From NCBI RefSeq assembly GCF_000003815.2, contig NC_049986.1:11858706-11922705 (forward strand): a stretch of 64,000 bases of DNA, in the 5' to 3' direction. Position 1 is the stretch's first letter. Each line of letters opens with the position of its first letter. Positions 18,272 through 30,699 of the stretch are shown here, piece by piece. The DNA comes from Branchiostoma floridae. Taxonomy: Eukaryota; Chordata; Leptocardii; Amphioxiformes; Branchiostomatidae. The notes below the pieces were generated by a model. It had not been told where the DNA came from. It saw only the letters and a program-made list of their open reading frames with translations, and did not search any database. The translations under genes and the position numbers were made by a program.

Positions 18272-21200
18272 ATGTTCTCTGAAGACGGATCCGGGCTCAT
18301 GCCGGTAAATACTGCCTAGCTACTTAAATATCCCCAAGCAGATATAGCAAGGCAAGATCGTAGGCATTGCTCTCAAAGCAGGAGCCTTAGAAACATTACG
18401 ATTTTGCTTTTCTACATCTCCTAGGAAATTACCATAAAAATTAACTGCCAAAATTATGAAAATATGAAACCAGTTATGAGTGTCATAATATGCTCCATAT
18501 GGTTACACTACAGGTTTGTAGATGTAAGGCTTTGAGTACGTAAGTTCGTAACATAGTTTTCTTTACATTTTCATGTGCATTGATGTAATAGTAAAGTATT
18601 TGTAGAATTCCTTGAAGTTTTTGTACCTCGCTGCCAACAAGCTGAAAACATTTAACTAATTATGTAAATTGTTATCAAATAAAAGATTTATTGTCATCAT
18701 CAGGTAAGTACTAGTAGCTCTTTAACACCCATAACCCGTCCTCTTGTGACCAGATTTCTAAGGACTAACATTTTAAAGGTTCCTAATCTTGTCCATTGTA
18801 TGGAGACTTCAGGTTTTTATTGTCTGGGCTTTTGACACTGATTTACTGTCCCAGAAAGCAAAAGTAGGTCAACCTTTACAAATAACTAGGCAGTGTGCGG
18901 CTGTGTGCCTGTGGATGTCTACATTTTTGTGAACATAAAACCCTTGTGTTATATCCTCTCAGTTTCAAAAGTGTCACGTCGGTCAGCAAAGGCTTCAAGC
19001 TTCTGTACTGTTGTTTCTCACCATATGTTTTTCAATGATATCCTGTATGCGAGTTTGAACCTCAGGCTTCAGGAGGGAGAAGCGCCTTATGCTTTGATTG
19101 TGGTACTGATAGTAAAGCATCTTTATGTGATTCCCATTGTTTGTTCACACCTGAGTAGATAGATCCAAGCTGACTCGATCAGGCGATTGTGCAGATCACA
19201 CTGGAACAGCACTTTTTGGATTGTGCTTATGGAAGGGTGTAGTCCGTTGCTGTAGGACTTGCTTCGACACAAATAATGAAGACAAGTCTGCGCCCGGTTG
19301 TTTACCGTGGAGTAGCCCCTGTGCCGGGGTTTAATCTTAGTATTACCCGGTATATGATAAAAGAATAAAGACAGCTATCCAAGTGGCCTGTCAAAAACAG
19401 GATGACTTTAGTTCGCTGCAGTGGATATATAGCCATTAATGTATATTGACTCAGTTTGCTGTGAACTTTGAAGGTTACAGAAGGGTAATACTTTGTACTA
19501 GTACATCTACTTGGGTGTCCACTCCTAGTCCTATAGACAGATTTGCTGTAAAATAAATAAAATGACAATTGTTCGAACTACGTACTACTAATATCAGTCT
19601 CTGGATCAGTGTTGGCAACAGATTATGTCAGGTTGTGTACATCTGGTAAAACTACCAATACCAGGATGTAGTGCAGGATGTAGGACTTACAGTTTTAGTG
19701 TGTAGTGCCAAGTCTATATTGACAAATTTGAAAACTGCGCATGCACGTGTACCTGCCCTTTGACGCAGGAACTAATTCCAGCAAGCCACATTGTGCCATG
19801 GGCTAATGCCATGAATAATTTAGTCTTCTGTCTGCACAAAGGGAACACGTCTAGATTGGAAGAGCAAATTGATGCTCAAAAATATGGCTGTTAGTTGCTT
19901 AAAATGTCTGATGTTGCAACATTACTCTAAGGTAAGTGCCCAAATGATGGTCATGTGTACAGTTATGTCTTCAAGTTAGGTAACCTCATATTCCTAACAT
20001 AAAGTCGCTAGGATTGTATTGATAAAGATGATAACTACACTAGGTCTGGTCTGGTAGAGCTTCGTCTGGCATCATTATCTAATATGATCCATACTAGTAC
20101 TTGGAGTACCAGAAGTAAATCTACTTTTTGGGAAGTGTATTTATTCATTGTGTTGTTTGCTGTGAAAGGTAATGGTGATCTTTATATGTTGTGCTCTCTA
20201 AGTGGGACATGTGCAATCCTCTTATACTCTACAAATAGTAGCTACCATAGATTAGTATCTAACTGCTAGAGGGAGCATCAAATATTCAACAAGGAATTCT
20301 AATTAAACATTAATATCAAACATTTTGAAATCCAGTGATTGAAATTTGCATTGTAGACTGAGTAGTGAAACAGGTGAGAAATAACATTAGAAATGGGACT
20401 CATTGTGTGCAATGAAAGTTGTAATATTTGACTGTTGATGATACCATCATCAAATATTAATATTTCATGATGATTCTACCTTTGTTCAACATAAGGGTTG
20501 CATATGGGATAGAAATTTCATGTCCTGGCCATCTGACAACTATAGGATAGTTTACATCAGGTTACAATGTATGTAATGAGACATGCTATTTCAGGAATGC
20601 CTGTCTGCTATGCCTGCCAGGCAAAGCCTCTTTTCATCTGGTTCGTATTGAGAAATGGAAATGTGCTTTGAAAGTTTGTGGATACATGTATATATACATT
20701 GTTGAAGCTAGGCTGGTAACCTTTAATGTTTTAGGGGTGTTTAACGTTTCCCAGTCCTACTAAACAATCGTAGGGCTTTTTCTGACATCCAATCTTTGCA
20801 GCCAGTCTTTCTCATTATTGCTTTACCTTTGTCATCTTTGTTTGTGAGCAAAGGAATTCAACCAAACTCTGTAAAAAAAATACCCTGCCTGTGCTAAGGC
20901 CACACTCACTTTATTTCATTGATGACATCCTCTGGAGATCCAAAAAATGCATGAGGAGAAAAAATCTAGCTAAAAGTAAAAAATGCTGTTTAACTGTTCC
21001 AGAATCATCCATATCAGTGTCAGTATGTACATGCAAGCAATCTCTGATGTCTGAATTTCTGTTAACATGTCTTTGTCACCACAGCATGTTTAGGCCTTGT
21101 GATTGTACTGATATCATCCCCTCTTAACCAACCAATCATAACTCATGTCTCACACCATTTGCAGGCCAGAAGACTCCTTTTGATTGGACTGGTGGCGGGA

Positions 21201-24200
21201 TTTGCGCTGTTTGTGTCCTTTGCCGTGTACGTGTACCAGGGAGAACTCACGACGCAGTTGTGGAAGCCTGCGCTGGATGCTGCATTAGAAAAAGTCCACT
21301 TGAGAAGGCTCTCCAACCAGAATAGTAGCTCTACTTCAGAAGATGATTCCCCCCATCCCATGCCATTTAATGTCACTGATCCTCTCAGCGGCTATGTCAA
21401 TGTCATTAAAGATAGAGAGGTGAGTGTTTCTTACTTTCTATACTAGGGGTGGGTACCGGTGTGGTGTACCGGTACAAAACCGTTTTTTTCTTATTGGACC
21501 TGTCTAGAAAAACTGGACCTGAAAAAATTTTGTGTACCGGATGTTGGACCTATTGGAAAATTAACAAGTAAACACAAATAGAGCGAAGTAGAGTAGAGTC
21601 TATAGTCATTTCTACCAAGTTTTACAGTCAATCGCACAGAGGCAGTTAGCCTTTTACTTTATAGGACTTTAAAACGCCAGTGGGAGACTGGGAATGGATT
21701 ACTCCACAAAACAGATTTCTTTATAGCAAAATGAACCATTGTTTCCATTCACAAGTTTTCACATACTGAACCTGATCCTCTGGACCTGAACCGAGCCTGG
21801 ACCTGAATTTTCTGTACGATTGATTGGTTTAGCACAGTTTAACATCAAACCTATATTCTTTTTTGTTTGTTTAGAAAGAGCCATATTTTTGGTTCAACAA
21901 CTCTCTGTCCTCAAATATTTTATCTGTTACAGGTCTACAAATGTTCTACATATAGTTACTCTGTGCTAAATGTTCCGTTTTACTGCTGACCAAAATCCAG
22001 GGATAAGAGAAAGTTTAAAGTTGACAGTGTCTTCAATGGACTTTATTACAACCAATTGAGGTTCGTTTGTGGTGAAAGCAGGTGTATTTAGGTGTATGGG
22101 TATAAATAGGGTAGTTTCATCCTCTAGAACTGGTGCTTAGGAGAGTGAAGGTTTGCTTGGGATTTGGTTTCAGTACTGTCTTCACTGTGGTTTTGATAAT
22201 CCTGCTTTTCTTTCAGTATCAAATTGCTAATAGTAATATGTTTGACCCTGATACTAGTGACAGTATAGCATACCAGGTTAGGATAGTCACTTTGATTTAA
22301 CAACTGGTGAATCTTGGAGCTACATGGTATCTGCTTGCCTTGATGGCCTATATCACATCTAAGTTTGGATTATGGTGCTAGAAGAGAACTGCATGCTTAA
22401 TGTAATCCTTTCTACCTAGAAAATATAGAAGAGATAAGTGTCTGTAGAGAATACTTTCAGTTGTCAATAAAATCTTTGTTTCGTCTATTCAACATGTTTG
22501 TCCCTTCACTAATAGATATGCATTGTTTTCTTTTCAGCCCTTGAAAATGCATTGCAATGTCTGTGCCATGGTATCCAGTTCAGGACAGGTGCTGAATCAC
22601 GAAGCAGGGGCGGAAATCGACAAAGCTGAGTGCGTCATACGTATGAACGATGCTCCCGTTACGGGATTCGAGAAGCACGTTGGAACGAGGACTACCATTC
22701 GTGTAGCATCGCACACTAGCTTCCAGTTTGTAAACAAGAAGAAAGCAGACCTCCTTGTAAAAAACAAGGGTTTAACGTTGGTAGCATGGGGACCAGACCA
22801 TAGCATGAAAACAGATGGGAAGGGGAGGATATTCAATGGTTTATCCAAGTTAGCAAAGGAACTTGGGGACGATATCGATGTGTACATGCTGACTCCACAG
22901 AGGATGGCGTATGCTGACAAAGTGTTTGAGAAGGAAACAGGGAAACCAAGGTGGGTGCACTTTTCACTGAACTATTCCATTGTGATAGTCTTTATTTTAT
23001 CCGGTATATACATGTACTCTTGACTCTTAGAGACTTGAAGATAAATGTGAAAGAGTTTTGAACGAATTCTGTCATACGTCAAAGCCTGTGTGAGAAACAC
23101 TCGCAAATATATCCAGCACAGTGATACTACACAATGCACCCGTAACATATACAGTGTACCAATTTGCTTTAGATTTTTAGAACTACTGAGTAAAATTATA
23201 ATGATCAATCTCCAAATCTCCACCTAAGGCTGAATAGCATTTTCCATGTTTCTCGAGGCTGGTTTCTCAGTGTGTACAATGAACATTTTTTTTTAAGTTT
23301 CTTTTTACTTAGCGCATGTGTTATCATCAGTGCCTTTACATTCTAGTTGAATAATTAATTGACTCCCACAGTTTCTATATCAGGAGTGAATTTTCTCATC
23401 CTGTGGTTCTAAGTCTGTCCTTTTCCTCTGTGCTGACTGCAGGCAGTCCTCCGGGTCGTTTCTCAGTACGGGATGGTTCACCATGATCCTGGCTACAGAG
23501 ATGTGTGATCAGATCAAGGTCTACGGCATGATCAGTGATGAGTACTGCAAGTAAGACACCTTCCTTTCTGTGATCTCATAAGTTTGTATCTCAATATTTG
23601 CATCTATCAGTCAAGAAATTGGTTGATAACAATATTTAATAATTTTTGATGTGTCAGTGTTTATGTTCTTGCTACATGTACATGTTGCTGTATTGCTGTA
23701 TGTAGTGTTTGAAAATTCTTGTATAGCCTTTTCGTAAAAGTATTTAGCTTGGATTTGATAATGACTTGATGAATATTAACTTGTTACAAATCCCTCGTGG
23801 CTGAGCCTTTCACCAAAGCTTAGCAAGACTGCATTATGTGTTATGTGTGCTTATAGCTGTCAAAGTTTAAAATTTCTTTGTGATTGTAAAAGGATGCAAC
23901 TCATGATCATGTGTCCAAGTCTGCAGAAAATTCCCTCTTTTGTACAATGGCATTTTTGAATTTCATCTTCATGTCTTCTTGCCTCAAGTACAGGTGTCTC
24001 TTCATTCAGTATTGAGCCACATTTGTTAGCAAGAAACCTGACATGGAATTTTTAGTATTTTTAGTCTACAGCAATGAAATAAAACAGTAGCATTGCATCA
24101 ATCTTTCTGTACTACAACATCCATAAGAATTATTTGTGAATTCATGGCTGTTTAGGGTACAGCCGTCTGTGGGAAGCCATCTTCTAGGGTAGAACCCAAA

Positions 24201-24417
24201 TCTTCATCCTTTACTTTATGTTACATGTAGAAAGTACCCACAGGATGAGACTCGGTACCACTACTATGCCAGCGCAGGCAATGGCCATGAATGTGACCTG
24301 TACAAAAGGCATGAGAACGGCAGGAAGAACTCTCACCGATTTATCACAGAGAAAACCGTTTTCTCTCGCTGGGCGGCCTTCCACAACGTGTCATTCCACT
24401 CCCCCTCATGGCATTAA
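18272..24417 (+). CDS. ST6GALNAC3-like: GalNAc alpha-2,6-sialyltransferase (ST6GALNAC3/5-like), proximal last-exon isoform
   Basis: A Golgi type II sialyltransferase (GT29) that adds sialic acid alpha-2,6 to GalNAc on glycoproteins or gangliosides. Exons: 18272-18304, 21165-21419, 22538-22950, 23443-23550, 24231-24417 (331 residues). The short first exon (MFSEDGSGLMP) is the least certain part; it has an in-phase donor and supplies the only nearby start codon. A membrane helix lies at about residues 14-34, then a stem. Sialylmotif L starts at about residue 102 (C..CAMVSSSGQV...ECVIRMNDAP). Sialylmotif S is SGSFLSTGWF...VYGM in exon 4. Motif III (RYHYY) and motif VS (HRFITEK) lie in the last exon. 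Sequence such as YGM.SDEYCK and SGYVNV favours the ST6GALNAC3 branch. A second, in-phase last exon lies at 27154-27346. Confidence 0.9.
21446..21840. repeat. Probable decayed DNA-transposon fragment
   Basis: This intronic segment starts GGGGTGGGTACCGGTGTGG and holds repeated GTACCGGT and TTGGACCT or CTGGACCTGAA phrases in both halves. Such GGGTGGGTACCGGT-type ends are common on interspersed DNA elements in invertebrate genomes. Boundaries and class are uncertain. Confidence 0.35.
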
Positions 24418-24717
24418 CACAGACACTAACCAGGGATTTGGTGTGTAACGATCATTGTGGTGCTATCAGTGTCACTATGTGTGTCCAAAAGTAGCACAAA
24501 ATGATGCACAATTCTCTTGCTACACTGTCTAACTATATCCTACCTCTCTAAACTTATGTCAACTGGATATTCTTTCTTTGTGGTCCAAAAATGACTGTAA
24601 TTTCTTCTCTCCTTTAAAAGTATGTTTCTTGCCCAGCAGGAAAAATATGTCTTTGCACTTTTTCCTGAATCTTGGCTCTTCTGACTCTTGTGTTTGTTTG
24701 CAATTTGTGACCATCAG

Positions 24718-24990
24718 CTGTTTAGAGAGGATTCTTGATTTTAGAATCTAAAGGTTCTGCATTTGAATCCCTAGCAGGCTGCAACGTTGTGCCCATGGGA
24801 AATGCTCTTTACATCTATTTCCTCATCAAAAACCTCATCAAAATCAGCTTTGCTTAGGTACATCCTCTCTCATGAGCTAGAAGTCCTATATTCAAGGAGA
24901 GTGACACACCAAGAATGTTAAAGATCCCACTGCACTCATAGAAATAAAAGGGGCCCTTCCTGGTGTGGGTGAATCAAACCTTACAATCTG
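24718..24990 (+). mobile_element. Degraded tRNA-derived SINE
   Basis: A B-box-like run (GGTTCTGCATTTGAATCCC, about 24749-24767) is followed by GTGCCCATGGGAAATGCTCT, 'catcctctc' and AATGTTAAAGATCCCACT. This order matches the intact SINE at 45586-46078 (GTTCGAATCC, GTGCCCTTGGGAAAGGCAC, CACGTTAAAGAACCC). It lies just after the proximal last exon of the sialyltransferase and is heavily mutated. Confidence 0.6.
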
Positions 24991-25289
24991 GTCATATGCT
25001 TTTTGTACATACTGTGCAAAGCTGATGTGTTAATGCTAATGGAATTTACTGGTTATGATAAACAAACACATCTTTATTTTGGACAAATGCTGTGAAAAAC
25101 GGCTATTTAGGGAACATATGATTATTATCTAGATATGTCTTCTTTTTTTTGATCAAGTCATTTTCGTTAGTCCTATTAGCCAGGCAGGAGATACCTATGT
25201 GGGAGTCAAACAGTGTTTGGAGCAGCCTGCCCAGTGCATGTTTGTATATGGCTGTTTCATTTTACTCCCTCTGGTAAATATTTTCTCTT

Positions 25290-25660
25290 CTGAAGCACAC
25301 CAGTATCAGTGTACAAAATACTTTTCTGAGCCAGGTTGCACAGTGTGCAACCTGGGGCAAAAACTAGGTTGCACAACTGAATTTCAAGTTGCACCACCTA
25401 CAATTCTTTCATTTCTGAAAAAAAAGGTACAATACATGTATACATAATAACCTTTTACTATCATATTCGGCAATTACTGATATGTTTGGCTGATATAAAA
25501 TGGAGCTGCCTTGGTCCATTATTTCTTCCAAGTAAATTGACAACAAAATCAAGTTCTGAGGCACAAAATCTAAGTTACGCCCTGTGCAACTTGAGTTAAG
25601 AAGTAAGTTGCACCAAGCAAAAAGTGGTTGCAATGTGCAAGTGTGCAAGTGGGTATTTTG
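25290..25660. repeat. TTGCAC-rich segment between the alternative last exons
   Basis: The motif GGTTGCAC/AGTTGCAC and its complement GTGCAACCT/GTGCAACTT recur about ten times in both orientations across this segment (for example at about 25333-25352, 25371-25395, 25585-25650). It looks like a decayed inverted element or a local repeat expansion. No coding potential is supported. Confidence 0.45.
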
Positions 25661-25959
25661 CACACTGAGTATTATTTGGGATAAAACTTTTGAGACAGGG
25701 ATCTGAATCACTTTGCTTTCTCTAGAAGCAACTGATTTCTATTTAAATGTTGGATTTCTAGAAGCTTCTAATTTGATGTACATTTTGGGATTACATGAAG
25801 TACTTCCATCTTTGACTTGCTTCTCTGCTCCTGCTTCTCTTCATTTCCTCTCCTTGTAGAATCAGTCCTTTGCTGAGCATTCATACTTTAACCTCCACTA
25901 GTGCACATTTATGTCTGTGGTAGTGATAGTGTTTTTGTCTGTGTAGATGTTTTGTGTCT

Positions 25960-26070
25960 TAGCCCGGAGTCCAGCCTTGTTCACTTTAGTCCGCTTTAAC
26001 TGTGGGATTCGATGGGTCACTACTGTTGGCTGGGAGCAGACTAAAGTGAACCATGCTGGGCTCCAGGCTA
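25960..26070. mobile_element. 111-base fold-back MITE with 6-base target-site duplication
   Basis: The left arm begins TAGCCCGGAGTCCAGCCTTG and continues TTCACTTTAGTC; the right arm begins GACTAAAGTGAACCATGCTG and continues GGCTCCAGGCTA. They pair over about 32 bases. The sequence GTGTCT flanks both sides (25954-25959 and 26071-26076), a clean insertion mark. It lies between the two alternative last exons of the sialyltransferase and shares TAGCC/GGCTA ends with 16179-16273. Confidence 0.8.
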
Positions 26071-27153
26071 GTGTCTGTATGTTTGTCTTATGTTACCACT
26101 AGTCACAGTAGTGTAATCATTACATGCACCCATTTTGCACTCCTTTTGTAACAAATTCGTCTGAAAATCAATATTTTCCTACGCTTGTGGATGCTTTGCT
26201 GCTATACTCATGCTGCTCGAAATTGTAAAAGTGGGCTTTAGATGATTTGAAATTGCAAAATGATAATTCAATATTGATAATCTACATTCTTTATCTTATT
26301 TATTTCTTATCTGTAGCTTGCTTATTATCCATAATCATTTGATTCTTGCAGATGATAATAAGCAACTTTTGGATGATTTTCTTTGTAGAAAAATATCTTA
26401 AACATATTCTTGAATGATTAAGGCTACTTCACTAATTACTATATTTTCTAATGAAGCAATCTACTTCTGTTCCATTAACTTGTGATTTACCTCATTAATC
26501 ATTTAGCACTGCATTTATCTTTCAGCACTCCATTGCGTGTGACTCTCGTTTTATTTAATAACAACATAATCCATATTATGTTTGTGTTGCAAGTACATGT
26601 ACATGTAAATAGGGTTGTTTCATAGTCCAAATGGGATGATATATAGTTTCATTGTTTTCTTTCCTATTACATCTTGCTAACACAATAATTAACAGAAAAC
26701 ACACCCAAAAAAAACGAGTACAAAAAAACACCTGACAGTGTGTACATGCAGAGTACATTTTTGTATCTGCACTGCATGCACTGCATGTTTTTATTTCTGA
26801 TTAAACTGGCTTAAGTTAACATTTGGGCCTTGTCTCTTATGAAGGCATCATTCATATGCCAGTGAGTCTCAAATGCATATCATAAACAGGGCTGTCTCCA
26901 GGACCAGTCCCTCTGTCCTTGGACAGAAATTTACTTGTAGGGAAAAGGAATAAAATCATCCTGTCTGTTAAAAAAATGTTCATGACATGAAATTTATAGA
27001 AATGCAAAATTTTGTTTTGGCCTGTCAATAGGATATGACTATATTTGACTTGGAAAGGTAACATTGATGGGAGTTTACGATCTGGTGAGAGTCAAAGTTC
27101 ACCCCAGTTCTTGATGTGTTTTACTGACCCATACTGTTTGTGGTACTTTCCAG

Positions 27154-27346
27154 AGCACCCAATGCCAAGCCTGTTTTGTACCACTACTACGGTACCAGTA
27201 AGCTACAAGAGTGCCACATGTACAGAGCTATGGAGAAACAGAAGAAGGGGGGACATCGCTTCATCACGGAGAAGAAGGTCTTCGAAAGATGGACAAAAAA
27301 ACATGAGATCACATTCCACTCCCCCACATGGGAACCTAAAGTGTGA
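27154..27346 (+). CDS. ST6GALNAC3-like: Alternative (distal) last exon of the ST6GALNAC gene
   Basis: This exon follows a TTTCCAG acceptor and starts in the same phase as the proximal last exon at 24231. Joined to exon 4 (23550), it gives a 333-residue enzyme. It encodes an equivalent C-terminal part: VLYHYY (motif III), an EC dipeptide, GGHRFITEKKVFERW (motif VS and beyond) and FHSPTWEP before the stop. The two last exons align along their length but differ at many positions (for example ENGRKNSHRF against KQKKGGHRF). This copy is closer to human ST6GALNAC3, which also has GGHRFITEKKVFAKW. Both keep intact acceptors and frames, so the gene probably makes two C-terminal isoforms by alternative terminal exon choice. 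Confidence 0.85.
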
Positions 27347-28724
27347 TTAAGGTAGCGCTTCAGCAATTCAGTAATTCTTATCTCTAGAAAAATGGCTTTT
27401 TATTTACTTAATGGTAGATTTTGATGGTCGATAGGCACAAGGTGAATTTTAGATGCACAATATTGGAATATTTCACTCTAGTGCCATTTATTGACTTATA
27501 GGCAGGTTTTCACTTGATGTTAAACAGCCTAGATTTGCAATGAATTTTAGATCTATTTTTCACAGGAAAATGGCAAAATCAATGACAATGTCTAATAATT
27601 ATGGTAAATATAAAAATCTACATGTTGTTTCTTCTTTTGATAAAGATTATGTAATGCTAAAAATGTAGGAATAACGAGCTTTTTTGTTATGAAATCTGTA
27701 CCAATGACTACCAGAAACCAACTTTACAAATCATGTTCTTTTAGTTTCTTAGAATATCAGGAACCATGTACAATGTATTGTTCTAATTATTTCCAAGTTA
27801 TAGTGTATAAAGTTTAATATGAGACCTGACAGCCATAAAAAGTATATTGATAGCAGTGATATTAGAGGTATGTATGTCTGATTTTAGGTTGATGAGTTTA
27901 AGTTAAAGATGGAAAGAATTCATGTAGGTATTTGCACCGTATGTTATCAGGTCCCACTAATAAGCAAGCTTGAACATGACTTGATGATGAAAACAACTAA
28001 TTTTAACAATTAAGTCAATTGTAACAAGCTTTCTCATTTGCTGGAATGTTCTTCAAGCACAAGAAAGTTTTAGAATAGCTAAGTAAATTTCACACAAGAA
28101 ATGCTCTTTATTTGGCAAGAACAGAGATAGAACAGAGGAAGTGCTGACCAATAATTATAACCCTTTGGTGATACAAGTTTCATGTTGTTGCACTGATCCC
28201 AGTTTTAATGGTCGTTGACTATCAGTTGAACTAACAGATTTAGAATGTTTTTAGCATCTTTTTGCTTTATTTTGGTATCAGTTTGCAATCTACTATAATT
28301 TGTTTCAGTTTTAGGGCTTTAGACTGTGTTGCTTTATAGGAGAGAGAGAATCCACATCTCGACTATGTTTTGCCAATAATACTTCACCTTTTACCATCAC
28401 ATGTTCTTCTGGAATTCATCAGCATACAATGTGTGGTAGGTGTAGTAGTAACTAAGAAAGCTAATATGTAGGAGTTCTACCTCATACTTTTCTTATGTGA
28501 TGATTCTGTTGTGATGTAGATATGGTATAATCAACGATTATCAAACATTTATTTTTGTTGGTAGAGTCCTTTAAACTTAAGAAGTCATTTGCGTAATGGT
28601 TTAGTAAACATATCTGTACAGTATTGATAGAAGCATTCCTCATCTGTTACCCTGATGCATAGTATAAATGTGTAACTTTGCTTTTCAAACATTGAAAGTA
28701 AATTTTAAATCCCTTGTCCTAATA
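27347..28724. other. AT-rich 3' flank of the sialyltransferase gene
   Basis: No exon-like pattern, repeat or RNA gene could be supported here. Part of it is presumably 3' untranslated sequence of the distal isoform, but no polyadenylation signal stands out clearly. Confidence 0.3.
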
Positions 28725-29567
28725 GGACAGCGCCTTGTTGAAAGCTTAATTTTAACGGAATATGCAGTTTATGACGTATCCATGATCAACTACCGAGAAT
28801 ACGGCAACGAGCAGTTACTCAAGCAACCGGATATGATTTTGGAAACAGGTCAGAGACCGTCAGGCGTTTCATATAGCATCCACTTTCTTTCGTCAATGCA
28901 TATGGCACTGAGCAAGTTTTTAGCCAAAAAGTATAAACTCCTATGCAATAGAGGTGAAGAGAAATTTGAACAATAAGAGAATTGACAAAGGTCATTTTAA
29001 CCTCTCCTACAAAAGTCTGTAGGAATGTAGAATGAATGAATTAATGAATAAACTTTATTGCTCAAGAATCGCACAAGGTACAATGTATGGCAACCATTAA
29101 CAACTACTAGCTAGAACGTTATATAAACAATAGTACTACGAGGCTACATACAGAACAGCAAAATTTTATCGATAACAATACAGTCATGTATGAGTGATCT
29201 GGTCCCGCATTTGGAATAAATTGACCGGTAACTACGTAGACAGATATATGAGTTGAACATGATACCAGTATATGGAAAATATCGTTCTGTGCACCAGTAA
29301 GGGAGATGCGCGTTTTGGTTCTCTCTCAATGCTTCTCTCTCTCAAGTTACTGTAGGTAGGGTGGAATCAGGCGGATCATAACAAAGTGGTATTCTAGGTC
29401 ATTTAGTAGCGAGTCATCTGTGCCTGACGATCGACAGGTGCACGTGCTTTACACTAGTCCATAGTCCAGACTGTTTACACATAGGTACAAACGCTAAATC
29501 ATGAACCAATAGGCCGTCGACCTTTGCTCCATCTACGGTTCATGCTGATGACGTCGGTAGTCAGAAA
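28725..29567 (+). repeat. Segmental duplication, copy 1 (partner 36741-37888)
   Basis: Two blocks match the later copy in the same direction. 28725-28982 matches 36741-36808 plus 37260-37480 and holds CATGATCAACTACCGAGAA. 29383-29567 matches 37728-37888 and holds GCGAGTCATCT and TTCATGCTGATGACGTC. Between the blocks (about 29005-29350) sits a dispersed-repeat tail (CTTTATTGCTCAAGAATCGC...). An open frame at 28668-28976 covers the first block but is broken in the other copy. The remainder to 30699 shows nothing recognisable. Confidence 0.75.
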
Positions 29568-30699
29568 TGGTTAGTCCTACTCTAATTGATATATTGCTTA
29601 AATTTGTCACATATACTGAACATGTTCCAACATTTTCATAATGTCTGTAAACTTAACATGTCACGTCGATGAAGTTCAGACATGTCAGCTTCTGTAGAAA
29701 TGGATGGTAACAATAAGAAATATGTTGCATTATATAGTTTAAAAATTAGCATCAGTTTGATAACTGTAATATCTTAATCAGCGCACAGTATGAAGATAAA
29801 ATCGTTGAAGTCTAAACATATGTTAAGTTACTTGAAAGAAATACTCCACAATACTATGAATTCTAGAGAAATCAAATGGAATAAGTGTACTTTTGTAATG
29901 ATCACAATGTTTGAAAAAAGACCAATAAACATGTGAATGTTATATTGTCAATTTTGTATTGTCAATTTTGGTTTTAACATTATGTTTCATTTTAACTTTG
30001 TATGTTTCTCGGCATTTTCCTCATACATACTGTCAGGTAAATTTTATCATTATAAATTGTGAAACAATTGTTAACAGTCATCATTGGTTTCAGTGCATAT
30101 GCGTTTATTGCATGTTACCTTGAATCAGCACAGCATTTGACTTAGAAATGCTTTGGCTTTTCATGCAAGACAGCATTGAGAAATTACTAAGTAAGTAAAA
30201 ACATTCGTAGTATCTGTTGCTTACTCTGTCCGGTTTAGAACATATGGAACACTTCAGTTTGCTGTATGTCTTGTCATAAAGACACTGAAATAATTTTTAC
30301 ATTTTGAGTCAATAGGTCCAGTTATTTAAAAAGACCATTGTTATTATAGCACACAGTTCTTTCTGTGAAAGCACTGATGATCAATAATTATTAGCAAAAA
30401 CATTTCAAATTACATACGAAATGTGTTGAAGAAGGTTAGACATCCAGGTCGTAACATTCGTGAGATACATGTCACAGTATACACTCAGATAACTCAAGCA
30501 AATAGATTTGTTAGCTAACAGCCCTGCCTAACTGCCTGAGTGCTAAGTAGACCAGGGACTGGCCCATTGCTCCTCTCCATTTGTAAACAGATATCATTAT
30601 ATGAAATTTGCACTGATAGCAAAATATAGTATTGAAATTTGTATTTCTGAATAATACATTGTTCAGAATTACTCTGTTCTAAATCCATGTGTGAACAGT

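Noticed and set aside
28668-28976. 102-residue frame (contains SMINYREYGNEQ)
   Set aside because: The duplicated copy at 36.7-37.5 kb splits the same frame with insertions, and I recognise no family; treated as duplicated non-coding or relict sequence.
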